Assembly: GCF_002192455.1 (NCBI RefSeq)
Contig: NZ_CP021744.1
Span: 4,869,501-4,933,500 of the forward strand
Reading direction: 5' to 3'
DNA: 64,000 bases
From: Streptomyces albireticuli
Lineage (GTDB): Bacteria; Actinomycetota; Actinomycetes; Streptomycetales; Streptomycetaceae
Part shown: positions 16,262 to 24,329 of the stretch, in pieces
Position numbering within the stretch: the first letter of the stretch is position 1
How the letters are laid out: each line of letters opens with the position of its first letter
Notes under the pieces: model-generated
Databases searched by the model: none
The model's input: the letters and a program-made list of their open reading frames with translations, nothing else
Told to the model about the DNA's origin: nothing
Position numbers and translations under genes: made by a program

Positions 16262-17953
16262 ATGAGTGACTTCGGCACGTACGACGACATGGACCTGATC
16301 CCGGCGCCCCGGAGCGTCCGGCCCGCGCCCGGGGAACCCGGGCAGCCGGAGGGGAGGGGCCACACCCTCGGCGAGGACACGGGGATGGACGCCCGGCCCG
16401 GCACCGAGCACGTCGCCCGCTGGCTGCGGGCGACCGTCGGCGCCGCCACCGGGCTGCCGCTGGCGCCGCACCGCGGCGGCCGGAGCCGCGTCCTGCTGCG
16501 GATCCTGCCCGAGCTCGGTGACAGCGAGGGTGAGGGCGGGGGCGGCGGCCCGGAGGCGTACCGGCTGGCCGTCGACGGCCACCACGTCGAGATCTCCGGC
16601 GCGAGCGCGGCCGGTGTGTTCCGGGGCGCGCAGACCTTCCGTCAGATGCTCGGCCCGGCCGCCTTCCGCCGGGCGCCGGTGACGGGGAAGCGGGAGTGGG
16701 AGCTGCCGCCCGTCGTCGTCGAGGACGCGCCCCGGTTCGGCTGGCGCGGCGTCCTCCTCGACGTCGCCCGCCACTTCACGCCCAAGGACGGCGTGCTGCG
16801 CTTCCTCGACCTGCTCGCCGCGCACAAGCTCAACGTCCTCCACCTCCACCTGACGGACGACCAGGGCTGGCGCCTGGAGATCGAGCGCTACCCGCGGCTG
16901 ACGGAGGTCGGCGCCTGGCGGGCGCGGACCAAGCTCGGCCACCGGGCATCACCGCTGTGGGACGAGCGGCCGCACGGCGGCTTCTACACGAAGGACGACA
17001 TCCGCGAGATCGTCGCGTACGCCGCCGAGCGGCACATCACCGTCGTCCCCGAGATCGACGTGCCGGGCCACTCGCAGGCCGCCATCGCCGCGTACCCGGA
17101 ACTGGGCAACACCGACGTCGTCGACACCGCCGCGCTGTCCGTCTGGGACACCTGGGGCGTCAGCCCGAACGTCCTCGCCCCCGCCGACCACACCCTCGCC
17201 TTCTACGAGAACGTCCTCACCGAGGTCCTCGAACTCTTCCCCTCGCCCTTCGTCCACCTCGGCGGCGACGAGTGCCCCAAGGACCAGTGGAAGGCGTCCC
17301 CGGCCGCCCACGCCCGGATCGAGGCGGAGGGGCTGGGCGACGAGGACGGGCTCCAGAGCTGGTTCATCCGGCACTTCGACCGGTGGCTCGCCGAGCGCGG
17401 CCGGCGGCTCGTCGGCTGGGACGAGATCCTGGAAGGGGGCCTGGCGCCCGGCGCCACCGTCTCCTCGTGGCGGGGTTACGCGGGCGGCGTCGCCGCGGCG
17501 AAGGCCGGGCACGACGTGGTGATGTGCCCCGAGCAGCGGGTCTACCTGGACCACCGGCAGGCCGACGGGCCGGACGAGCCCGTGCCGATCGGCTACGTCC
17601 GCACCCTGGAGGATGTCTACCGCTTCGAGCCCGTGCCGCCCGAGCTCACGGGGGAGGAGGCCGCGCGTGTCCTCGGCGCCCAGGCCAACCTCTGGACCGA
17701 GGTGACGGAGACCCAGCAGCGCGTCGACTACCAGGCGTTCCCCCGCCTGGCCGCCTTCGCCGAGGCCGTCTGGTCCGCGCTGCCCGCCCCCGCCGAGCGC
17801 GACTACCGCGGTTTCGAGCGCCGCATGACGGCCCATTACGCCCGCCTCGACGCCCTCGGCGTCGACTACCGGCCACCGGGCGGCCCCCGTCCCTGGCAGC
17901 GTCGGCCCGGTCTCCTCGGACGCCCGCTCGACGGCGAGCCCCCGATCGTGTGA
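16262..17953 (+). CDS. beta-N-acetylhexosaminidase (GH20)
   Basis: The 563-residue enzyme removes terminal GlcNAc from chitin oligosaccharides or glycans. An N-terminal hexosaminidase-like domain (about 1-150) precedes the GH20 barrel, recognised by LHLTDDQGWRLEIERYP and the catalytic Asp-Glu pair D336-E337 in HLGGDECPKDQW. C-terminal barrel strands include VGWDEILEGG and QANLWTE. No signal peptide is evident from this start, so it may be cytoplasmic and act on imported chitobiose-like sugars. It is the last gene of the ABC operon. The window's far end carries the GlcNAc PTS, so products could join that pathway. Confidence 0.92.
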   Translation: MSDFGTYDDMDLIPAPRSVRPAPGEPGQPEGRGHTLGEDTGMDARPGTEHVARWLRATVGAATGLPLAPHRGGRSRVLLRILPELGDSEGEGGGGGPEAYRLAVDGHHVEISGASAAGVFRGAQTFRQMLGPAAFRRAPVTGKREWELPPVVVEDAPRFGWRGVLLDVARHFTPKDGVLRFLDLLAAHKLNVLHLHLTDDQGWRLEIERYPRLTEVGAWRARTKLGHRASPLWDERPHGGFYTKDDIREIVAYAAERHITVVPEIDVPGHSQAAIAAYPELGNTDVVDTAALSVWDTWGVSPNVLAPADHTLAFYENVLTEVLELFPSPFVHLGGDECPKDQWKASPAAHARIEAEGLGDEDGLQSWFIRHFDRWLAERGRRLVGWDEILEGGLAPGATVSSWRGYAGGVAAAKAGHDVVMCPEQRVYLDHRQADGPDEPVPIGYVRTLEDVYRFEPVPPELTGEEAARVLGAQANLWTEVTETQQRVDYQAFPRLAAFAEAVWSALPAPAERDYRGFERRMTAHYARLDALGVDYRPPGGPRPWQRRPGLLGRPLDGEPPIV

Positions 17954-18248
17954 GCCGTCCCGAACCGCCCCGTCCCCGCGCCGGCCCCCTGGCACGGTGG
18001 TTCCTCCACACACACCGTAAGTCGTACAAGGGGCCCTGATAGTCCCCTAATCATGGCAATCCGTACAGACTGGCAACACTGCTGAAAAGCGGACCATTCG
18101 CCAGGCCGGGGACGGACCGGCGGTTCGTGGACCCTCGCGACGGCGGGCTCGGAAGATGTGCCAGAGTTGCCACGTCCGGGCCGACAGCACGTACCGTACG
18201 GCGGGATCAGGCGGAACAGTCGGGACCACCGGGGAAGGGGCAGCTGGG
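17954..18248. other. 295-bp gap between GH20 and molybdenum hydroxylase operons
   Basis: No gene or clear hairpin terminator was found. It holds a short less GC-rich patch around 18030-18080 (CCCCTAATCATGGCAATCC), a likely promoter region for the downstream operon, but no convincing -35/-10 pair could be assigned. Confidence 0.4.
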
Positions 18249-19148
18249 TTGACCACGCACGCACCGCAGGCGGCGCACACGGTGACGTTGCCGGGCTCGC
18301 TCGACGAGGCCGTGGCGGCACTCTCCGCCATGCCCGCCGCCGTGCCCGTCGCGGGCGGCACCGATCTCATGGCCGCCGTCAACTCGGGGCTGCTCCGGCC
18401 CGCCGCCCTCGTCGGCCTCGGCCGCATCAACGAGATCCGCGGCTGGCAGTACCAGGACGGCCACGCCCTGCTCGGCGCCGGACTCACCCACGCCCGGATG
18501 GGCCGGCCGGACTTCGCCGCGCTCATCCCGGCGCTCGCCGCCGCCGCCCGCACGGCCGGGCCGCCCCAGATCCGCAACGCGGGCACCCTCGGCGGCAACA
18601 TCGCCTCCGCGGCCCCCACCGGCGACGCGCTGCCCGTGCTCGCCGCCCTGGAGGCCACCCTGATCATCGCGGGCCCCGGCGGCGGCCGCCGCGAGATCCC
18701 CGTCGGACATCTGCTGACCGGCTTCGACATGCTGCGCCCCGGCGAGCTGATCGGCTACGTCCGGGTGCCGCTGCTGCACGCCCCGCAGGCCTTCCTCAAG
18801 GCCACCGGCCGCACCGGCCCGGGGCGCGCCGTCGCCTCCGTGGCCGTCGTGCTCGACCCGGCCCGGCGCAACGTCCGGTGCGCGGTGGGCGCGGTCGCGC
18901 CCATGCCGCTGCGCCCGCTCGACGCCGAGCACTGGGTCGCCTCGCTCATCGACTGGGACGGCGAGCGCACCCTCGCGCCCGAGGCCTGCGCCGCCTTCGG
19001 CGACTACGTCGCCGCCGCCTGCATTCCCGACCCCGCGCCCGCCCCCCTCGAAGGCGGCGAGCCGGGCACCCTGCCGCCCGCGGCGCTGCACCTGCGGCGT
19101 ACGGTGGCGACTCTGGCCCGCCGAGCACTGGGGAGGGCACTCGCGTGA
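18249..19148 (+). CDS. FAD-binding subunit of molybdenum hydroxylase (xanthine dehydrogenase family)
   Basis: The 299-residue medium subunit carries FAD between the iron-sulfur and molybdenum subunits. Family motifs are VAGGTDLMAAVNSG near the N-terminus (first FAD loop) and QIRNAGTLGGNIASAAPTGD (second FAD loop), then a C-terminal CO dehydrogenase flavoprotein domain. The TTG start is chosen because GGGGAAGGGG lies upstream and the sequence from MTTHAPQ is the natural family N-terminus; an upstream in-frame extension has no similarity to the family. Its stop overlaps the next gene (GTGA). First gene of a three-gene operon. Confidence 0.88.
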   Translation: MTTHAPQAAHTVTLPGSLDEAVAALSAMPAAVPVAGGTDLMAAVNSGLLRPAALVGLGRINEIRGWQYQDGHALLGAGLTHARMGRPDFAALIPALAAAARTAGPPQIRNAGTLGGNIASAAPTGDALPVLAALEATLIIAGPGGGRREIPVGHLLTGFDMLRPGELIGYVRVPLLHAPQAFLKATGRTGPGRAVASVAVVLDPARRNVRCAVGAVAPMPLRPLDAEHWVASLIDWDGERTLAPEACAAFGDYVAAACIPDPAPAPLEGGEPGTLPPAALHLRRTVATLARRALGRALA

Positions 19149-21328
19149 GTGACGAACAGCAGCGACACGCCCAGGCCGCCGGACCCGGCGGCTGGCAGCC
19201 GATCCCGCGCGGCGGGGAGTTCGACGAGGGCACCACCTTCCTGCAACTGCCGCCGGAGCTCCTCGCCCACCCGGGCGCGGGGCTGTCCGGCGGTGGCGGC
19301 TGGGACCCGCTCGCGGCCACCGGCGGAGGCGGCTACACCCCGCCCGTCGGCGAGCCCTGGCAGCAGCCCCAGGCGCCCGTACAGCAGCATCCGGAGCAGC
19401 CGGAGGCACAGCGGCCCGGCGGGGACCACCCGGCGCCGCAGAGCGCCCCTGAGCCCGTCCAGGCGCCCGGTCAGCAGTGGGCGGGGGAGTGGGGCGCTCC
19501 GGCTCCCGCGCCCTACGAGCACCCGCACGCGGCCGCGGAGCCCGCCGGTGCCGACCCGCACGCCACGGCCGAGTGGGCGATGCCCTTCGCCGCCGGTGAC
19601 GGCGCGGACGGACGGCACGCGACGGAGACGGGGCTGAGCCAGGGTCAGGGCCGGATCCACGGCCGGCTCCGGGACCAGCTCCAGGACCGGCTTCAGGACC
19701 GGCTCCAGAGTCAGGCGCACGACCCGGCCCAGGCCTTCGGGCAGCAGGCCCAGGCGCACGACTACGGGCAGGTCCCGGGCCACGCGCACTGGAGCGTGCC
19801 GGCCGCCGGTGACGACCCGGTGGACGAGTCCGGCGAGTACCTGCTGCACGGCCGCACCGCCCCGCAGCCGCACGTCCACGGCGACCCGCACGCCCGTACC
19901 GACCACCACCTCCCCCCGGACCCGCACGGCACCGACGGCCACGGCACGCACTGGGCGGCACCCGCCCCGGAGGCCGCGCCGCTGCCCGACGGCGCCCTCG
20001 GCACCCCCGGCGCCTGGGAACAGCAGGTGGCGGCCGCCCCCGTGACCGCGTCCGTCGGCGGCCCCCTGGGCGCCGTGCCGGGCGGGGACACCGGCGCGAG
20101 CGGCCAGTGGACGATCCCCGTGGCGTCCGGCGACACGCCGGAGGAGTCCGGGGAGTACGCCCTGGACGCCTTTGCGGATGCGGCCCCCGGGCCGGTCCCG
20201 GGCCCGCCCGCAGCCATGGCCGCAGCCTTCCCCTCCGCTTCCGTCCCGCCCGCCGAACCGGCTGCGGGACCGGTTCCGGGCAGTTCCGCGCACCCGACCG
20301 GTGTCACCGGTACGGGCGATCATCCGACCAACGTGTGGACGTCGTCCGGCCCGGTGCCGGCCGCCGCGCCCGAGCCGGAGACCGAACCCGTACCGCCCGT
20401 CGCTCCCCAGCCGGTGGCCGAGGCCCCGGCCACCGGGGAGCCGGCGCCCGACGGGCCGGAGCCCGTGGCCGACGGCGGGACGGCGCCGGAGACACAGCCG
20501 GAAGCCCCCGCGGCCCCCGCAGCCTCCGCGCAGGAGCGGCCGGAGACACCGGCGGACGCCCACCCGGAGCAGCCCGGGGACGCCTCCGCGGCACCCGGCG
20601 TACCCACGGCCCCCGGCGCGGCCGCCGAGCCCGCGCACCCGGGCGACGGCGCCGGACCGGACCTCGGCGCGGGCTTCGAAACCGCCCCCGGCGCGGCTCC
20701 GGAGCCGGCCCCCGAGGCCGACCCCGCCCCGCAGCTCCCGCCGCACACGGAACACCCCTGCGCCTCGTACGTCCTGCGGGTCAACGGCACCGACCGGCCC
20801 GTGACCGACGCCTGGATCGGCGAGTCGCTGCTCTACGTCCTGCGCGAGCGCCTCGGCCTCGCCGGGGCCAAGGACGGCTGCTCGCAGGGCGAGTGCGGCG
20901 CCTGTTCCGTCCAGGTCGACGGCCGGCTCGTCGCCTCCTGCCTGGTGCCCGCGGCGACGGCCGCCGGCGCCGAGGTGCGCACGGTCGAGGGGCTCGCCAC
21001 CGGCGGCCGCCCCTCGGACGTCCAGCGGGCGCTCGCCGACTGCGGCGCCGTGCAGTGCGGATTCTGCGTGCCGGGTATGGCCATGACCATGCACGACCTG
21101 CTCGAGGGCAACCACGCCCCGACGGAGCTGGAGACCCGCCAGGCCATCTGCGGCAACCTCTGCCGCTGCTCCGGCTACCGGGGCGTGCTCGACGCGGTGC
21201 GCCAGGTCGTCGAGGAGCGCGCGGAGACGGCGGCGGCACCGGAAGAGCCGCAGCCGGACGCGGACCAGGCACGGATCCCGCACCAGGCGGGCCCGCACGG
21301 CGGCGGAAGCGGAAGGGCAATGGAATGA
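19145..21328 (+). CDS. [2Fe-2S] subunit of molybdenum hydroxylase with long low-complexity N-terminus
   Basis: The 727-residue protein is far larger than the usual 160-200 residues. Only residues about 535-700 are the conserved iron-sulfur subunit: a plant-type ferredoxin domain with CSQGECGACSV and a downstream Cys, then the four-helix domain with CGFCVPGM and CGNLCRCSGY. The first 530 residues are rich in Pro, Ala, Gln, His and Glu and look disordered. A short motif recurs three times (about residues 142, 214 and 319), with the form W-[AST]-[MVI]-P-x-A-x-G-D, followed in the last two by ESGEY. GTG start and stop both overlap the neighbours, confirming one polycistron. Role of the extension is unknown. 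Confidence 0.85.
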   Translation: MSDEQQRHAQAAGPGGWQPIPRGGEFDEGTTFLQLPPELLAHPGAGLSGGGGWDPLAATGGGGYTPPVGEPWQQPQAPVQQHPEQPEAQRPGGDHPAPQSAPEPVQAPGQQWAGEWGAPAPAPYEHPHAAAEPAGADPHATAEWAMPFAAGDGADGRHATETGLSQGQGRIHGRLRDQLQDRLQDRLQSQAHDPAQAFGQQAQAHDYGQVPGHAHWSVPAAGDDPVDESGEYLLHGRTAPQPHVHGDPHARTDHHLPPDPHGTDGHGTHWAAPAPEAAPLPDGALGTPGAWEQQVAAAPVTASVGGPLGAVPGGDTGASGQWTIPVASGDTPEESGEYALDAFADAAPGPVPGPPAAMAAAFPSASVPPAEPAAGPVPGSSAHPTGVTGTGDHPTNVWTSSGPVPAAAPEPETEPVPPVAPQPVAEAPATGEPAPDGPEPVADGGTAPETQPEAPAAPAASAQERPETPADAHPEQPGDASAAPGVPTAPGAAAEPAHPGDGAGPDLGAGFETAPGAAPEPAPEADPAPQLPPHTEHPCASYVLRVNGTDRPVTDAWIGESLLYVLRERLGLAGAKDGCSQGECGACSVQVDGRLVASCLVPAATAAGAEVRTVEGLATGGRPSDVQRALADCGAVQCGFCVPGMAMTMHDLLEGNHAPTELETRQAICGNLCRCSGYRGVLDAVRQVVEERAETAAAPEEPQPDADQARIPHQAGPHGGGSGRAME

Positions 21329-23694
21329 CGGGAACGGGCGGCATGGGCGGCATGACGGGAACGGCGGGCGCGGCGGGCACGGCCGACGGCGCCGTGACCA
21401 CGGCCCCCGTCACCTCGCCGGCCCTCGCCGGCCCCGCCGAGCCGCCGCCGCACGGCCTCGGCGTCTCCCTCCCCGCCGCCGACGCGGCCGCCAAGACCCA
21501 GGGCATCTACCCCTACGCGGCGGACCTGTGGGCCGAGGGCCTGCTGTGGGCCGCGGTGCTGCGCTCGCCGCACCCCCACGCCCGCATCCTCTCCGTCGAC
21601 ACCACCGAGGCCGCCCGGATGCCGGGCGTCCGGGCCGTCGTCACCCACGCCGACGTCCCCGGCGACACCGCGCACGGCCGCCGCATCGCCGACCGGCCCG
21701 TCTTCGCCTCCGAGATCGTCCGCCACCACGGCGAGCCGATCGCCGCCGTCGCCGCCGACCACCCCGACACCGCCCGCCTCGCCGCCGCGGCCATCGCCGT
21801 CGAGTACGAGGTGCTGGAGCCGGTCACCGACCCCGAGCAGGCCTTCTCCGCCGAGCCGCTGCACCCCGACGGCAATCTCATCCGCCACATCCCGCTGCGC
21901 TTCGGCGACCCCGAGGTGACCGGCGAGGTCGTCGTCGAGGGCCTCTACCGCATCGGCCGCCAGGACCCCGCGCCCATCGGCGCCGAGGCGGGCCTCGCCG
22001 TGCCGCGCCCCGACGGCGGCGTGGAGATCTACACCGCCTCGACCGACCCGCACGCCGACCGCGACCTGGCCGCCGCCTGCTTCGGCCTGGCCCCGGAGCG
22101 CGTCAAGGTCGTCGTCACCGGCGTCCCCGGCGCGATGGGCGACCGCGAGGACCCGGGCATGCAGCTCCCGCTCGGCCTGCTGGCCCTGCGCACCGGCCAC
22201 CCGGTCAAGCTCGCCGCGACCCGCGAGGAGTCCTTCCTCAGCCACCCGCACCGCCACCCCACGCTGCTCCGCTACCGCCACCACGCGGACGCCGAGGGCA
22301 AGCTGGTGAAGGTCGAGGCGCAGATCCTGCTGGACGCGGGCGCGTACGCCGACTCCTCGGGCGAGGCCCTGGCCGCGGCCGTCTCCTTCGCCTGCGGCCC
22401 GTACGTCGTCCCGCACGCCTTCGTCGAGGGCTGGGCGGTCCGTACGAACAACCCGCCCTCCGGCCACGTCCGCGGCGAGGGCGCCATGCAGGTGTGCGCC
22501 GCCTACGAGGGCCAGATGGACAAGCTCGCCGCCCGGCTCGGCATGGACCCGGCCGAGCTGCGGCTGCGCAACGTCATGGCCACGGGCGACCTGCTGCCCA
22601 CCGGCCAGACGGTCACCTGCCCGGCCCCGGTGGCCGAACTCCTCCGCGCCGTACGCGACTACCCGCTGCCCGCCCTCCCGCAGGACGACCCCGAGCAGGA
22701 CTGGCTGCTGCCCGGCGGCCCGGACGGCGCCGGCGAGCCGGGCGCGGTCCGGCGCGGCGTCGGCTACGGCCTCGGCATGATCCACATGCTGGGCGCGGAG
22801 GGCGCGGACGAGGTGTCCACGGCCACGGTCAAGGTCACGGGCTCGGTCGCCACGGTCATCTGCGCGGCCGTCGAGACCGGCCAGGGCTTCACCACCCTCG
22901 CCCGGCAGATCGTCCAGGACGTCCTCGGCCTCGAAGAGGTCCACGTCGCCCCCGTCGACACCGACCAGCCCCCCTCCGGCCCCGGCGCGCGCAGCCGCCA
23001 CACCTGGGTCTCGGGCGGCGCGGTGGAGCGCGCGGCCCGCATGGTGCGCACCCAGCTCCTCCAGCCCCTGGCCGCCCAGTTCGGGATGTCCACGGAGCTG
23101 CTGACCATCGCCGACGGCAAGATCACCTCGTACGACGGCGTGCTGAGCACGACGGTGGGCGAGGCCCTGGACGGGAAGGAACTCTGGGCCACCGCCCAGT
23201 GCCGCCCCCACCCGACCGAGCCCCTGGACGAGACCGGCCAGGGTGACGCCTTCGTCGGCCTCGCCTTCTGCGCCGTCCGCGCCGTCGTCGACGTCGACGT
23301 CGAGCTGGGCTCCGTGCGTGTGGTGGAGATGGCCGTCGCCCAGGACGTCGGCCGCGTCCTCAACCCCGCCCAGGCCCGGGCCCGCATCGAGGCCGGCATC
23401 ACCCAGGGCGTCGGCGCCGCCCTCACCGAGAACCTCCGCACCTCCGCCGGCCAGGTCCGCCGCCCCGACCTCACCGGCTACGCCCTGCCGACCGCGCTGG
23501 ACACCCCCGACATCCGCATCGTCAAGCTGGTCGAGGAACGCGACGTCGTCGCCCCCTTCGGCGCGAAGGCCATCAGCGCCGTCCCGGTCGTCACCTCCCC
23601 GGCGGCGGTCGCCTCCGCCGTACGCGCCGCGACGGGCCGCCCGGTCAACCGGCTGCCGATCCGGCCGCAGGCGGCCGTGGTGACGTCGGGCTGA
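21325..23694 (+). CDS. molybdopterin-binding catalytic subunit, xanthine dehydrogenase family
   Basis: The 789-residue large subunit has the a/b hammerhead domain (about residues 50-170, AKTQGIYPYAADLW onward) and the molybdopterin-binding domains. Several active-site signatures are altered: the usual FGGKE-type loop reads AMGDRED, and the catalytic Glu segment (normally G-E-x-P) reads KAISAVPVV, with no Glu. VRGEGAMQ matches the R-G-x-G substrate/cofactor loop. It overlaps the iron-sulfur gene by 4 bp. The complex may use a different mechanism or substrate from xanthine dehydrogenase, so a specific name is not justified. Confidence 0.85.
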   Translation: MTGTGGMGGMTGTAGAAGTADGAVTTAPVTSPALAGPAEPPPHGLGVSLPAADAAAKTQGIYPYAADLWAEGLLWAAVLRSPHPHARILSVDTTEAARMPGVRAVVTHADVPGDTAHGRRIADRPVFASEIVRHHGEPIAAVAADHPDTARLAAAAIAVEYEVLEPVTDPEQAFSAEPLHPDGNLIRHIPLRFGDPEVTGEVVVEGLYRIGRQDPAPIGAEAGLAVPRPDGGVEIYTASTDPHADRDLAAACFGLAPERVKVVVTGVPGAMGDREDPGMQLPLGLLALRTGHPVKLAATREESFLSHPHRHPTLLRYRHHADAEGKLVKVEAQILLDAGAYADSSGEALAAAVSFACGPYVVPHAFVEGWAVRTNNPPSGHVRGEGAMQVCAAYEGQMDKLAARLGMDPAELRLRNVMATGDLLPTGQTVTCPAPVAELLRAVRDYPLPALPQDDPEQDWLLPGGPDGAGEPGAVRRGVGYGLGMIHMLGAEGADEVSTATVKVTGSVATVICAAVETGQGFTTLARQIVQDVLGLEEVHVAPVDTDQPPSGPGARSRHTWVSGGAVERAARMVRTQLLQPLAAQFGMSTELLTIADGKITSYDGVLSTTVGEALDGKELWATAQCRPHPTEPLDETGQGDAFVGLAFCAVRAVVDVDVELGSVRVVEMAVAQDVGRVLNPAQARARIEAGITQGVGAALTENLRTSAGQVRRPDLTGYALPTALDTPDIRIVKLVEERDVVAPFGAKAISAVPVVTSPAAVASAVRAATGRPVNRLPIRPQAAVVTSG

Positions 23695-23801
23695 GCGGCC
23701 CGTTGAGTATCCGTACTTAGGTGCGTGTCACCGCTCGGTATTAGTGTGTAGCGTGAAGTCACCTGCGACGGCGGGTGAATGGGGGAAGGCAGAGAACGGA
23801 C

Positions 23802-24305
23802 GTGGCCGAGCACGCGAAGCCCGGGGCACCGGGGGACGAGCCGAAGGGCGGCATGGCCGCCGAGTTGGCCTCCCTCAAGAAGTTCAAGGGCCGGATCGAC
23901 GACCTCTTGACGAAGCTCGGTGAGTCGGACGGCGCGCCGACGAAGGTCGCCGACACCGGCCTCTCCGAGGCCGCCCTCGGCAAGGGCTTCAACGCGGCCG
24001 GTGCCCTGTACAAGGTCTACCAGGACGTCCACACCGACCTGTCGACGCTCGCCAAGCTCCTCAACGACCAGATCGACGCCCTGAGTTCGGCGGTCCTGGA
24101 CGCGCACGGCGGGTACGCCCACACGGACGCGGAGGAGCGCGACAAGCTCTGGGCGATCCACGACCGGATGCGGCGTCAGTACGACCCGAAGCTGGATCCG
24201 CACGGGGACCAGCAGCCTACGTCGACGTCACGGACCGGCGAACGCAAGGAGCTGCACGCCACGACCCCCGACGCCGGCGGATCGCGCCCGCGGACCAAGC
24301 TCTAG
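23802..24305 (+). CDS. WXG100-like type VII secretion substrate candidate
   Basis: The 167-residue protein is mainly helical. A central helical hairpin (about residues 18-104) is followed by YAHTD (Y105 to D109), which fits the YxxxD/E export motif of type VII substrates. It lacks a clear WxG turn, so it is a divergent family member. The C-terminal 45 residues are polar and probably disordered. GTG at 23802 follows GGGGGAAGG; an alternative GTG at 23775 has no good ribosome site. It leads a tight operon with the next two genes (24- and 20-nt gaps). Confidence 0.65.
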   Translation: MAEHAKPGAPGDEPKGGMAAELASLKKFKGRIDDLLTKLGESDGAPTKVADTGLSEAALGKGFNAAGALYKVYQDVHTDLSTLAKLLNDQIDALSSAVLDAHGGYAHTDAEERDKLWAIHDRMRRQYDPKLDPHGDQQPTSTSRTGERKELHATTPDAGGSRPRTKL

Positions 24306-24329
24306 ACGAGGGAAGGACTCAGATCACCC

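Noticed and set aside
21175..23211. A 678-codon open frame antisense to the molybdenum subunit
   Set aside because: Composition is Gly/Asp/Val-rich as expected for a shadow; the real gene is on the plus strand with overlaps to neighbours.
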